From positions 42,735,858 through 42,799,857 of the forward strand of contig NC_073696.1 in NCBI RefSeq assembly GCF_029784165.1: a DNA stretch of 64,000 nucleotides, read 5' to 3'. Shown piece after piece: positions 11,384 to 23,690 of the stretch. This stretch comes from Wyeomyia smithii (taxonomy: Eukaryota > Arthropoda > Insecta > Diptera > Culicidae). The notes under the pieces are model-generated. The model was not told the origin of the DNA. It worked only from the letters and a program-made list of their open reading frames with translations, and made no database searches. Position 1 is the stretch's first letter; the number at the start of each line of letters is the position of its first letter. The position numbers and the translations under genes are program-made.

Positions 11384-11430
11384 TTGTCAGAGTGTTTTTA
11401 TTCACCCCCACTGTTAGGGCAGCACAAAGG
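11384..11430 (+). repeat. CCCC-AC-GT-GGGGC hairpin repeat, copy 2
   Basis: TGTCAGAGTG is followed by a CCCCCACTGTTAGGGCAGCA block matching copies 1 and 3. The 180 bp upstream are rich in CAGCAG/GCAGCGG triplets. Confidence 0.5.
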
Positions 11431-11603
11431 ATGTGATCTGCATATCCAATTTTGAACATCAAAAATTCTTTTTCAAGGCAGATAAACAAGTTATTGAAGG
11501 TCAATAAGTTTTTGGCAACAACACAAACAAGCATTCTATGTTGGATTCTGGTGATCAAAATATGCTGCGGCTGTCTAATTTTCTTATTGTGAAAACAGCT
11601 TTT

Positions 11604-11650
11604 TCAGTGTGTGTTTGTCAGTCCCCCACCGTTGGGGCAGCACAAAGAAT
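11604..11650 (+). repeat. CCCC-AC-GT-GGGGC hairpin repeat, copy 3
   Basis: The block CCCCCACCGTTGGGGCAGCA lies 220 bp after copy 2 in the same orientation. Confidence 0.5.
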
Positions 11651-12022
11651 TGCGAATAAGAAAACATTCTCAACAATGCGTTTGTTGATAGTGTGCGTAA
11701 TTCTACGTCAGTTACGCAGTCGTGCTTGGATAAGCGCGTAGATAGAGAAAAGTTGTCAATGGATGATTTCTATATTGTCTGCAATTCGATTTAAAACATT
11801 GGAAAAATCAAATTTGAGATTCTACACTAGAGCAAATGATTTTGAAAAATAAAAGCAATTTGAAAAGTAACGGTTAGTTTTTTGGAAAAAAAATTAGTTA
11901 CCTAACTGCCGCGCATAGTAAGTCCGTCCCAATTGCATTTTCACCAAAATTGAGCTAATAAGCGAAAAATTTGTTCGGGAAAACATTTAACCGTTATGTA
12001 CTCGGTAATTTTAACATACATC

Positions 12023-12491
12023 AGTACTCGGCAGGGTACCGGGGTACCCACCAAAATGAAATGCTTATTAGTTCTTCAATTCTTGACCGATTTTCGATCT
12101 TGAACCGTCAAAAAATTGGAATATTTTTCTGTTTTTAGTAAACGGAACCTGAAGAGCCATTGGTCCCCATATGGTTCCCGTAAATCCGGATCTTCGGGAC
12201 CATGTTCAAAATCGGGAATCTGCTCCGATATGGCCATTTCGGACAACTTATCAGATCGACTCATAATGAATGAATATCAACTCCTGAAGTGAATTCTTGA
12301 ATTTTGAGTAATAATTTTTCTCACCGGAACTTGCTCCCGAAAATCCGGATTTACAGGAACTAGATGTGGTCACAGGTTCTTGTCGGTCCCGGAATCTAAG
12401 ATCTTGACAGGCCAAGATCGAAAATTGGCCAAGAAATGAAGAAGCAAGAAGCATTTTATTTTGTGGGTACCCTGGTACCCTACCGAGTACT
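12023..12491. mobile_element. 469-bp MITE with ~45-bp inverted ends rich in GGTACC
   Basis: The left end AGTACTCGGCAGGGTACC runs on for about 45 bases that are nearly complementary to the right end (12447-12491). Internally, GGGACC/ATCCGGAT-containing segments also occur twice. No reading frame of substance is present. An isolated end-like fragment (GGTACCCGGGTACCCTGC) lies at about 12653-12671. No clear target duplication is visible. Confidence 0.75.
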
Positions 12492-13193
12492 TATGGGGTA
12501 AAAAAATTCGAAGACCCTTCCGTCGACCCCCCCCCCCCTGCTGCTCAGTCTGATGATGGAAATGGTTTATATGCACTAGTTAGGAGCATTCCATAAGTTT
12601 CAGCTGACTGAGTTGAGGTCACCCTCTTTTATTAAAACAATAAAGTCCGAAAAGGTACCCGGGTACCCTGCAGACCCATCTCGTTAGAAATAATGGTATA
12701 AAACTCTATACAAACATGTTTTTCTCCACTTGCTGAAATTGCAAATGTTTTATAGAGTAAATTTCGGATCTGAAAAGCTAATTGAGACTTTTCTGAAATG
12801 ACCTTTTCTCAAATTTATTTTGTATTTCGAATATTTTTTAAGTGTTTCAATTTTAAAAATATTTTTAAATACTCTCTAGAAGTAACCTAATTTTTTCCAT
12901 ATCTCGCTATTATTTAGAAGCATCGACTCACAAACATGAGGTTTAAAAACTTTATCCCTCTTAAAGTTTTTGTCCAGCTAAGTTTTTGAAAAAAAGTATG
13001 CAAAGTCGCTTGGTTTTTAGGATCTGTGTAATCACAAACTTTAATTGGATTCTGAAAAGGTGCTGCGAGTCCCTCAGTCGTGTAATGTGCACACATGATG
13101 TACGCGACCTTCTCATATTTGGCTCAAATTTTGTGGAATTGTTGATTCATGGTCATTATGCAAAAATCTCAATTCGGGTGATGATCGGTCCAC

Positions 13194-13981
13194 CCCTCGC
13201 CCCGTGAGACCATCCCCGTTTATGAATAAAGTACTATCGTTCGTCAAAAAGTCTTGTTTTCTTTCAATTATAGCTTCAAAAGCATGATGTCTAAAAATAA
13301 ATTGATGAATTGAAGAAACTTCCTTGTTCTTATGTTAACTTCAAAAATAAGTATTCGAATTAAAAATTTAATAGTTTCTCAAGAATGTTGTAACTCGAGC
13401 TTTTCTCATAATAACTCTACGTAATAGGTGTTTTTCAGGCAAAATTTTTTCAGCAACACGATGCAATTGTCAAACTGGAAATCAAAATATACTTATTGGT
13501 CGAAAAATGCTATTAAATTTTTCAACTGTAAAATTAACATATCTGGCCGTACTGCCGGTGTTATTTTTTTTGCATTTCTTGAATAACTTCCTTAAAATTA
13601 CATTATTACGAACGTCCATAATCAAGCCAGTTTCACAAATATTGGCAGAAATGCTACAACTCGAGTTTCGTTCGCGGTGATAAGTATTTTTTATGTAAAA
13701 CTTTCTCATGAACACGAAGGAATTGTTTAAACTGAAATCAAAATATATTCATTCGCCAAAAATTATAATTTCATTTTCCAAATGCAAAAACAATTTATCT
13801 GGAGACACTGTCGCTCAAAATTGCCATATTTTTAAAATTCTCAACTAATTTTCTTCAAAATCCATGTATCACTTTATTTCTAGATATCAAACTTTTGAAG
13901 CTATAATTTGAAAGAAAACGAGACTTTTTGACGAAAAATTGTACTTGTTTCTAAAAAGGGGAGGGTCTCACTGGGCGAGGG
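13194..13981. mobile_element. 788-bp foldback element with ~110-bp inverted arms
   Basis: The outer ends (CCCTCGCCCCGTGAGACC on the left and its near-complement ending at 13981) start arms that stay complementary for over 100 bases. The interior contains a diverged direct duplication: a unit starting near 13388 (AACTCGAG...CAAAATATA) recurs about 266 bp later near 13654. No coding capacity is seen. The right arm abuts the Juan-like LINE and supplies the first 14 or so codons of that open frame, so the frame's start codon at 13939 is not a LINE start. Confidence 0.75.
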
Positions 13982-15210
13982 TTTTCAATTGTTGCTTCAA
14001 AATTGCATATTTTCCCAAATTATGGAAAAATGCAAAAATTACTCCAATTTTAAAGCCGGATAAGAATCCAGCTGAAGTTTCAAGTTACCGACCAATCAGT
14101 TTGCTTTCTTCAATAAGTAAACTGTTTGAGAGAATTATTCTTAACAGAATGATGTCACACATCAACGAAAATTCAATTTTTGCAAATGAACAGTTTGGAT
14201 TTCGCCATGGGCATTCCACTACTCATCAATTGCTCAGAGTTACTAATATGATTCGAGCTAACAAATCTGAAGGTTATTCCACTGGAGCTGCTCTTTTAGA
14301 CATAGAAAAAGCATTCGACAGTGTTTGGCATAAAGGTTTGATTGCGAAATTGCAAACTTTTAATTTTCCGATTTTCCTTATCAAAATTTTAAAAAATTAT
14401 CTTACTGATCGAACTCTGCAGGTTGTCTATCAGAATTCAAAATCTGATAGATTTCCTGTCAGAGCAGGTGTACCTCAAGGTTCAGTCATGGGGCCAGTCC
14501 TGTACAACATATTCACTTCAGATCTTCCTGATTTGCCTCCAGGATGCACAAAGTCATTGTTCTGCAATGACACAAGCATTTCCGTAAAAGGAAAAAGCCT
14601 TCGTGTCATATGCAGTCGATTGCAGAAAAGTTTAGATATTTTTTCTTCCTACTTGCAAAAGTGGAAAATCTCTCCCAATGCTTCTAAAACTCAAATGATA
14701 ATTTTTCCGCATAAGCCTAGGGCGTCTTTCCTCAAGCCAAACAATAATCACGTTGTCAAGATGAATGGGGTTATTTTAAGTTGGTCCGACAAGGTTAAGT
14801 ACTTGGGACTAATTTATGATAAAAAACTTATTTTCAAAGAGCATATTGAGAGTATACAAGCCAAGTGCATCAAATATACGAGATGTTTATATCCTCTCAT
14901 TAACAGGAATTCTAAACTTTGTTTAAAGAACAAACTTTTGATTTACAAACAAATTTTTAGACCAGCAATGCTTTATGCTGTACCGATCTGGTCAAGTTGC
15001 TGTTCAACAAGGAAGAAAACGCTCCAAAGCATTCAGAATAAAATTCTGAAAATGATTTTGAAGCGTCCTCCTTGGTTTGGTACACTCGAATTACATAGAC
15101 TTACTGGTGTTGAACCATTAGAAGCTATGTCAAATAAAATTATTAACAATTTTCGACAAAAATCGTTGCAATCCTCAATTGCTACGATAAGCTCTCTTTA
15201 TAGCCAATAA
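13982..15210 (+). pseudogene. Juan-like (Jockey-clade) LINE reverse transcriptase, 5'-truncated, catalytically dead
   Basis: This is the reverse transcriptase of a non-LTR retrotransposon, which copies its RNA at a nicked target site. Counting from the ATG at 13939 (423 codons), the frame shows SSYRPISLLSS (residues 48-58), the motif-A block DIEKAFDSVW (121-130), GVPQGSVMGP (177-186) and, where FADD is expected, FCND (208-211). The first catalytic aspartate has become N (codon 14566-14568), so the enzyme should be inactive. The thumb and C-terminal region continue intact to a stop at 15208-15210. The endonuclease domain and ORF1 are absent, and the upstream edge is a foldback element. Similarity to mosquito Juan elements is by recall. 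Confidence 0.85.
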
Positions 15211-15446
15211 GTTAGCAATTAAGTTAGTTGTAAGTTTACTTCCCCTTTTCTGACAAGTAGGTTTAAATCCCTACGAATGATAAGTCCTTATTGCGAAAGC
15301 AAACAAATCCTAACAATTAAAATTTCAAATTTCTAACAGTGTTGAGAAGTCACCATTTGTGATTGGACACACATACTCATTATTTACTAATATTTATCAT
15401 AAATACTTAAGCTACTAACAAATCCCCCCTTAAAAAAAAAAAAAAA
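15211..15446 (+). other. 3' UTR and poly(A) tail of the Juan-like LINE
   Basis: About 220 bp of AT-rich non-coding sequence follows the RT stop and ends in a run of 13-15 A near 15434-15446, the expected 3' end of a Jockey-type insertion. Because the 5' boundary is disturbed, no target duplication could be paired. Confidence 0.6.
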
Positions 15447-16854
15447 TACTGAGTGAGTTTTTTCATCAGTTGCTTGAATGTTACAATATTTAAATCAGAA
15501 TGTTTGAACATAAGATATTTTACATTTTGGGTCATTTCTTTCTCTATCTTTCTTTTGTTTCTACCTCCCTTTCTCTTTTTTTCTCTCGCTCTCTCTTTTT
15601 TCAACCGCTTTATATTTCTCAAAAGAAACTAAGAGTAAAAGACATCTGTGCTCTGTTTCATACCCTGTGTAGTGCGTCCTAACTGGTGTAAATTAATGAA
15701 CCTTTTGTTTTTAATAGCTCTTTACTAACAGTTTTCGATTTATTTCAGAGGGAACCGGAATGCTTATTTAAGTCCGCTTTCTACTCACTTGATACACTAC
15801 GCTTTTGTGTATTATAAGTATTGCTTTCTAATTTAAAAGTCTAATTTAAAAGTCTTTCAAAAGTCTTTAAAAGTCTAATTTAAAAGTGCAAACAGAGTAT
15901 CCATATTATCCCACTTTTCGTTGTTGCAGCAAGTTTTATAAAGTTCTGAAATTGTTTTGGGTTTTACCATGCAGCCTATGCCTTGAAAAAGAGTAACGTT
16001 CTCGAATACACTTTGGAAAGCCAAAATCCATAAGTCTTGCGAAAACCCTTAATTTTCAAATCATACATTTGGAATAGAATTGAACTGATAACTTTCAACA
16101 GCAGTTATATGAAGTTCAATGAAATCTTTCAGCATTTGATCCTCATAGATTTTATCAAGATTTTTGTTGATTTCTTGAAATAATTACACGTATGATTCAA
16201 GTAACTTTTATACGGTAACAAAGCATTCAACGCGTTCCTATATAATTCTGATCTATAATTTCTTGAGAGCAAGTTTGTAGAACTTTGCTGCAATTCGTAG
16301 GAAATATTCGATGCTAATTCATAATCTACAATCATTTTGTTCTTATCTAGATTTTGTGATTTTTGAAAACGAAGCCATTGTGGTATTTAAGCTTGGATTA
16401 TGAGGAATTATTTCAATAGTATTGCAATGAACTAACAAACATATTTTCTGATCTATAATGAAATCTGCATCATTGTTATCTTTATTGTTTCTGGGCGTTC
16501 GATTATGTCGAAAATTCATGAATTGTTTCTATCCTAGACAGCTTAAAATATGGTTTGGAGTCGAAAAAATATAACCCAGATTCCAGTGATGACATTCACA
16601 ATATTTTATGATCGTATTTGGTTCATCCTCTGGAAAACTGTCTTATGAATTAAATTTTAAACGATTTATGGTTTACTGGCATTAAAAAGTTTATGTGTAG
16701 TAATAGTTAGTATAGCAATGGTTTCTGCACTGCAAGATGGATTAATTCAGGTTTTTTTTGCACACTTTAGATGGAATGACCCTAATTTATATTATGAAAA
16801 ATTCTATTACACAGCAAATATTATCGATATTATTCTCTTGTTACAGAGATTTTT
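15447..16854. other. No gene recognised
   Basis: AT-rich sequence. A short imperfect tandem of TTTAAAAGTCTAA-like units lies at about 15831-15890. A pyrimidine-rich patch lies at 15530-15600. Confidence 0.5.
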
Positions 16855-17060
16855 TGACGTAAGAATACGTCCATCTGGAAGTTAGGGACGCAAATCAAAA
16901 ATCTAACAATGCAATCATTGAAACATTGGTTAGGGTTTGGGCGCTTATATTTTAATGATTTCTCATCAAATTTTCAAGCTCTTGATATCAATCGATCAGA
17001 AGTTCTTAAACGGTTGAGTTCTTGGGACGAAAACAATCTTTTGATCCTGATCCATAATTG
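16855..17060 (+). repeat. GACGTAG...ACGTC module, copy 2
   Basis: The head GACGTAAGAATACGTC is followed by CAAATCAAAAATCTAAC at the same spacing as in the other copies. Later sequence is more diverged. Confidence 0.5.
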
Positions 17061-17159
17061 AGAAGTTGATGAATAATATGGATTGTTTAAACCAAACAGA
17101 GCAACCAATCACTACTTTTCTTCCTCAACACAGCTGACACTTTATATATACAAACGATT

Positions 17160-17330
17160 GTTGTTGTTTTTGCTTGCTCGACTGCACAACGACACGCCCA
17201 TGAGAAGTATAGCTCCCAGTAGTCGCGTATAAAAGCTAGCATGCAAACATTTGTCCTCATTGTCTATCTGATCACTGTAGCAAGAGAATGATTACTTAAG
17301 AACTGGATCGACCACGAGTAAGCAGAGTTG
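17160..17330 (+). repeat. Dispersed module with TATA box, copy 1
   Basis: The core AGTAGTCGCGTATAAAAG is followed by GCATGCAAA. The same arrangement (AATAGTCGCGTACAAAAGG, GCATGCA) occurs at about 42027-42056. TATAAAA could be a promoter element of a transposon, but no coding sequence follows. Confidence 0.45.
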
Positions 17331-17789
17331 TGGCATGTTGCAGTGCAGCATACGGCGATTTTAAATATAAATATTTGTATGATTTTTGCTCCGACTCCCG
17401 CTCAGTCGATCGTAGCCTTTCCTTTTTTTTGTTCACACAACATATAATTGACACGGGATCGTAGCCTTTCATACCCTACCGAGAAAATCAGCGGACGGTG
17501 TCCGGAAATGTTAGTGTTTCTGTTTGGATCCGGTATGATCGCTGTAAACTATTTTCAAATGCAATCGACGCAACATTTAACACGTCTATTCTTTATTCTA
17601 CGTTACAAATTTTTCTCATATCTATTTCTGCATAAAATACCTCTTTGGGTCTCCTTTGGATGCAGAGCTCTTGCTCTTGATCTTGACGACTTCCGGAGAA
17701 GCCTCGTTTCGAATTCACTTTACTCAGATAGTGCTGTTGTAACACTCACGCTCATCTAATATCTAAATTATATAATTGCAGCAGTTGAT

Positions 17790-18080
17790 ATTTTTCTACC
17801 ACTCATCAAACTGTTGTTGATAGTGATAAAACTATAGTAGTCCTACATCAAGTATGCGTTCGTGTTTTGGATATCTTGACACCGGGATGATATTCGGACG
17901 CCATTTTGTTTTCCAAAATAATCGAGCACCATCCAATAAGGATATTTCTAGAATCGGAACGATACCCAAAAACCAGGAACCATTATCAAATTCAAAATTG
18001 CTTTTTCTGATATCGCAAAACAGCCATAAATGGTTTAATACCACCCAATATGAACATTCCTGTAACTAGAATGATAGAGG
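17790..18080 (+). repeat. TCTACCACTC module and isolated minisatellite monomers
   Basis: TCTACCACTC...GATAGTGATAAAA (17797-17830) matches 42318-42350. The following 17870-18080 contains ACCACCCAATATGAACAT and CTAGAATGAT blocks, which match monomers of the ~125-bp minisatellite at 49-50 kb. Confidence 0.5.
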
Positions 18081-19734
18081 TAAGAAGTCTGCCCCATATG
18101 CAATTTCTGAATACAAAATGGTTGAATGAAATTTAAAAACGGTTTTGAATTTTGAAACCTTTTATACCGAGCGAAGCCGATACGATGGACCAGTTGGTAA
18201 TAAGTTAATATCTTATCGGCCAACGATATCACGATATCGTGATACACATCTCTAAAGTCTCAGATAAGTTGGAATAAATTGACACAAACACCGGAGTACT
18301 CGTAGAAAATGAAAAACAAACTGGGTAAATTACGAAATTCGCCTCTTCACATAATCGAAAATAGAAATTCGCGTTATTTTAACGTTCAAGTATGTTATCA
18401 TTCATCTATTTAAACTTTCATCCTCTCGCAATTAAGGGATTAATAACAGCATTTTGTATTCACAGTCGAATGACTAAATGAATGAAATACTTTAAAAATA
18501 ATAAATATTTTGGTGTGTTATCATAAGAAAAGAAGGTACAAAATAAATTTATTCCACAATAAGCGGGGACCGGAAGTAAACCCTTTGGACTTTGTACCAC
18601 CTAGAGGTAATATCGCAAATAGTTCCAGCAGAACGTTACCTATATTAGAAACGTGAGTGCCATAAAATAAAATTCTAAATTCTACTGGATGTATGAACCC
18701 TTCTCTCTCTGTTAGCCATCTCACGTGCCTTTATGCATTCACGTTGATGACTGTAAAACGAATGATTACCTCTTCCGTGTGGTTCCATTTCTCAACTTCC
18801 CGGATTTTTTTTTTTGCTTTGCCTCGAGAAGTTTCCCATTTTTCTATCTTGCATCCGCCAGAAAAAACGACATTCTCGGAATAGTTTGTCTGATGGGTGC
18901 TCGAGCGAAACGAACCTGTCTACTTATATTTTTATTGCAATTTATCGACACCTGTCGTGTACTTTTTTTTTCATCTTCACGCCTCAGTTTGGTAGAATCG
19001 CTCGCTTCCTGCTGCTAGATGGAATCGATCGAAGAGGCAGGAACCGTTCATGAATCACGACGAAATGTGATTATTCTTTTTCTGACGCATTAGGATCACC
19101 TTCAACTAGCAGCAGCTACAGCTACACGCGCTACACGGGAAGGGCCTCAAACGTAAGGAAGTAAAAAAGCCAAACCGTAGAGGGAGGTGCTGGGCGGTGG
19201 GTTTTGTGTGGGGAAGAACAGTATGTTTGATGTGGGTTTTCTCTGTGCGCCCGAGCGTTTAACGGCGAGGACGGAAGAATCATTTGCGCTAACAATTGAC
19301 GCATTTATTGGAGAGTAATGAATTCATATTTTTCTTGAAACGACATTTAAAGTGGCAGGTAGGTGGCATTTTTCCTGATTGAAAGGGACAGTTATGAAAA
19401 GGGGCGCTGGTGAATGTATTTGAAAGCACTTAGACGGGCGGTTTGGGGGTGAAGAAAATGGATCGAGGAGATACGTTCAAGTGGCAGTCACTAGACATAA
19501 AGCGATAAATTATGTTTGGAAATTGATACATGATGAACAAGTGCACTCTAACGAAATACTTAGGACGTTAGGAACAAATTTGCATTGAAGTATATTAATC
19601 TAATGAATTTAAAAAAAATCACAGGAGGGTTGTGTGCAAAGCCACGACCGCAAGGATGAAGTAGAATACTTTTACAAGAAAGAAAACCCGGCTGCTTGCG
19701 TGTCAGTCATTTTTTAATTTGTTCAATTCAATAT
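18081..19734. other. No gene recognised
   Basis: AT-rich, with a moderately GC-rich patch at about 18800-19300. Overlapping short frames have no known motif. Confidence 0.5.
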
Positions 19735-20020
19735 GAAGTATTCCTTGTGATAAAATAAACATTGAAAAGCTGATTTACCACTCAAAACTAGACGGCTTAT
19801 GTCAAAATGAGTCAACATTTTTAATTGAATGCATTTACTAGTGCCCGCTATCGCACAGAGACTGCATTTCACTAAAGTGCCTCACTGCATCAGCTGCTAT
19901 CGATGCTAAACCCGCTGCAACTGCTATGCTATCCGTAGCCATGCCAATGTTTTAGCCGCTATACGCGGCTATGCAAGGTCTATGATTCTGTCGACCGTGC
20001 TTGGGAGGTAATCATATTAA
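19735..20020 (+). repeat. Dispersed repeat pair, copy 1
   Basis: From AAGTATTCCTT through CTGCATCAGCTG to CTGTCGACCGTGCTTGG this matches 20395-20835 in the same order and strand. This copy lacks about 150 bp present in copy 2. CTGC/GCTG triplets dominate the middle. Confidence 0.6.
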
Positions 20021-20394
20021 CGACTAATCAGATCAGTCGAATTTCGCGCTTCAATAAGGATTGACCATTCTCAATAATATAGTTGCTTGTCATGATTTGG
20101 ATTTGATAATTTTGAATTTCAATTATGCGAAAAATTATTTTTTATGCTGATAATGAAAGCTTTTCGGATGTTGTGCTCATGACTGAAGGAAAAGATAATT
20201 CAGTACGTTCTGAGACACGGAGATGAAGCCAAATATATATCTGTTCCAAATTTCTTGAAAGTGTAAATTGATTTAAGAGAAAATATTAACTCTTCAAATA
20301 GGTTTTTTATTTCATCCTGAAAAGGACAATTGGTTGTTTTTTTGTCTGATAAGATGCCGATCACATCTTTGCGTTATCACTGGCAGTGCAAATA
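20021..20394. other. Spacer between the repeat pair
   Basis: AT-rich sequence with no recognised feature. Confidence 0.4.
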
Positions 20395-20835
20395 AAGTAT
20401 TCCTTGGGGGGAAAAAACACTGAGAAGCTTTCCAGAACGTTCTTTTCATTGGATGCATTTGCTGGTGTGCCTGCTATCGCTCAGAGACAGCATTCCACTA
20501 AAATGCCGCACTGCATCAGCTGGCTCTGCTTATATTGATGCTGAGACCAACGTCAACCGCTGCGCTATCCCCGTGGCCACAGTAGTGGATGCTATACGCT
20601 GCCATTGGTATCCGCTGCCCTGCATCACCTGGTCCTGCTATCGATGCTGAGACGCGCTCCGCTATCCGTTGCCATACCACAGCTGTGGCTACTGCTGCTG
20701 CTAAGGGAGGACTGCTGTTGTCGCTGTCTAGAACTATTATAAGCGGCTTCGGCTGAAACAGGCTCTTGTATAGGCCGAATAGCATGTTTGAAATTGCAAG
20801 GTATATGATTCTGTCGACCGTGCTTTGGACCAATC
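20395..20835 (+). repeat. Dispersed repeat pair, copy 2
   Basis: The order of blocks follows copy 1, with an expanded CTGC/GCTG-rich middle. The end motif CTGTCGACCGTGCTTTGG is shared with copy 1 and, less well, with about 45505-45535. Confidence 0.6.
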
Positions 20836-22740
20836 AGAGGCCGAAGTTTTAGTTTTGACAAGGCTCGACTATTTTCAATAGTACAATAGGTTGAAAAATA
20901 AATTTACAATTATCTGCATTTGGGAAGAATCTTAGATTTTCCAAGCTATTGCTGCAACAACGAAGGAAATCCATCGAATACTAACCAATTTATTAGCATT
21001 TGAAATTGGACATATTTTTCACTTTTTTTCGGTTTTTGATTTGCATTTCACATCCCTATGTAGCCTACCTTCCTGAGAGAAGTATTCTACATCAAAAAAA
21101 CATCTGGGCGCTTTCATCACTGCCCGAGGTTCAATCCCAGTCAGCTTGGATGATCATAGATAGGCTTTGTTGATTCCGTTACGGCTATCGGAGCCGTTTC
21201 TCAGATTTGGACCAATAAGCACAGTCCGGTGGTCTCCCCTTAGAGCACATTAGAAATAAAAATGATGCTCCCTTCGAGGTCCATTTTCTCTCTGGCCGCA
21301 AATAATCACGACCATGTAAGAAGTGCATCGAACTGCAAAACTGGCCAGGTTCCGCTCCATTTCCAGCCCACCACACGGAAGTCAAAACGAAGCCAATCGC
21401 TTATGTAAGCGTTTCCCTGTGCCGACTTCCGACCTATTGGCATTACTGTCTATCATTTTGGAACCGTTCGAAAGTGGATGGGTTAAATCCATCCCGGTTG
21501 CAATAGTTGGAAAACAGACAAATGAAGCAGATTTCAGCCGGGCGAATGCAGTCCACATTTACTTCTTCCATCTCTCCCGACAGCTCGTAGCAGAATCCTG
21601 TACGGTTTGTATCTGCAAGCCGCAAAAAAATGCTCTCGCACACAGAATGGAAACTCCATTCAATGTCTATTTTCGATTTCCACAACATTACGAGAGTAGT
21701 ACGGGAGTCGATGGAGACCGTACGTTTCCTGAGCCAGATGGGTTTGCATGGTTGCACACATGTGCAGCAAAGCTACGAAGCACTGCATTGATGGGTCCAA
21801 CGAGAGCAAGGAATTGCAGAGTAATGTTAATGTGTGCTAGCAGAAAAACCAAGGATGTTTTTCCATTCCGGTACACATTAGCTAATTTGAATTTGTGATT
21901 ATCGGAACTGATGCTCCGATGTAGGCCATATCAGTAAGTTTTTGGAAGATCATTAGCTGATTTTTTTTTTTTTGAGTTGATTGATTACCTAGCGTTGGCA
22001 TATCACAGCGGAAAGCTTGCAATTAGTAGCAATTATTATGGCTTACTGCAAATTAGGCTTCGTTAATTTTTTTTGTCCTAGAGAAATTGTTCAATTCGAT
22101 TGGAGCTTATCATATACATATTAAGCTAAAATAATTAAGCATGAAAGAATTGCTTGAATACAAAAGTATCACTCTAAAAGTGCGTACGCATTTTTTCATA
22201 CGCTTCATTTCTTCAAACTACAATATTTAGTTAAAAGAGCTATAGTTATATAGAAAAATGCCTAAGAAAACGACTTAGAACGAGTTTCAGGGAACTAGTA
22301 ATAACTTTTACACTGACACGTGAACTTCATGATCACGTGAACTTCAAAGAAGCATCAATTGCTGAGACATTTCAAGAATTGTGTGTATAATTTTTTATTA
22401 GGTAGGTATGTGTAAAATAGGTCAAGGTTCAGGAAAATATGTCAACACTGAAATATTCACTTGCAAACAGCAAAATTATTGATCCATATGAAACAAGAAG
22501 AGCAATTCCGCAAAAATCTAGTTTTATTATGTTTTTGACCTGCATTTTTGCTTTGGCTTAAACACTTCATAGATATCTCTATAGGCAAAAGATGCCTATC
22601 TATAGGCAAAAGATTTGATCGGTATAATGTCTTCGGAAAAGTTGTTTTGTTCTTAGCTCATACACTGCAGAATTTGTTTTTTTGCAAATTTTTTTTTTAT
22701 CTCTCCACATTCAGTACACTATTTTTGGTTAGTTTATATG
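20836..22740. other. No gene recognised
   Basis: A 191-codon open frame at 21323-21898 (plus) lies in a GC-balanced patch, but it has no recognised domain, overlaps minus-strand frames and shows no clear coding signature. I do not call it a gene. The rest is AT-rich. Confidence 0.45.
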
Positions 22741-23571
22741 TAGCGGGTGACAACTAAAAATCTGGATTTTTTTTTTGGAGCTCCTTACAACAAACACACT
22801 CAGAAAGAAATGAGAATATGTATATGAAAGGTCTATCTTTCTTGTTCATGCCAGTTTATTTCGGTCCGAAACGGCGCAAGGAGCATTCCGCAAGCGCATT
22901 GTACGGTTCGCTGTAAACTGCACAACAGTTTTAGCAAAAAATTTACGGTAAACCATTTTAAAAGCGAGAAAACCTCAAACCTCAACTATAATCCGCCAGG
23001 AAGGTAGTGGAAGACCGGTCAGAGTAGTGGACAGAAAAGAACTTTTTCCTTTTTGTCAAATCGTGCTTCAAGCCTAGTGGTTTGGCTATCAATCAAAATA
23101 TATACCAGAACGAATGTTTGAACAACATTATGATTCCATTTCTTCTCAAACACCAGTGACATGAAAAGTATGTATTTTGGTCAGAAAAAATATAATCACA
23201 GTACGTCAAAAAACACAAACGTTTCTGAACAACCACTCGACTCCATTTGTACCCCAAATACGCAACACAACGAATCCACCTCAGTGTCGTCCAAGCAAAG
23301 ATTTCTTTGGGATTTTTAGTTTCTTCGGTGTAAAAATAACAGGAGATCAACAAACTGTGAACAGTTGATCAGTAGAATCAAAAGATGCCTTCGAAAAGCT
23401 GACTTGAAGACCGTACAATGCTCTTGTTTCGGCATCATAAGAAAACTTCGTTGGGGGCCCTTTCTCAAACGCTCAATAATTTTTGGTTGTTCACAATAAA
23501 TGTATCTTCATAAGAAATAAATCGGTTTTTCATTTGGTTCATCCACCTTTTTTGATAGCTGTCACCCATTA
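22741..23571 (+). mobile_element. Decayed Tc1/mariner-type transposon
   Basis: TA flanks both ends (22741-22742 and 23570-23571). The ends share GGGTGACARCTA in inverted orientation, with a further matching GGAT about 10 bases in. Inside, fragments of a transposase read on plus in changing frames: GSGRPVRVVDRKE near 22995-23045 (the linker after the DNA-binding domain), then PQCRPSKDFFG near 23280 (the region holding the last acidic residue; the usual E appears as K) and later DLKTVQCS. Most of the catalytic core is deleted or unreadable, so the 831-bp copy is inactive. Confidence 0.75.
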
Positions 23572-23690
23572 GTTTTTGCAAAGTGTATTTTTTGGAACGA
23601 TAAAATTATTATCTACAACTTTGCTGAAGACGACAAGTTTCAGCCAAACCGAAAATTATCGATAAATATTGTTGCTCGTTTTTCATGGTA

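Noticed and set aside
21323..21898. 191-codon plus-strand frame
   Set aside because: No recognisable domain, a 104-codon frame overlaps on minus, and there is no splice or promoter context I can support.
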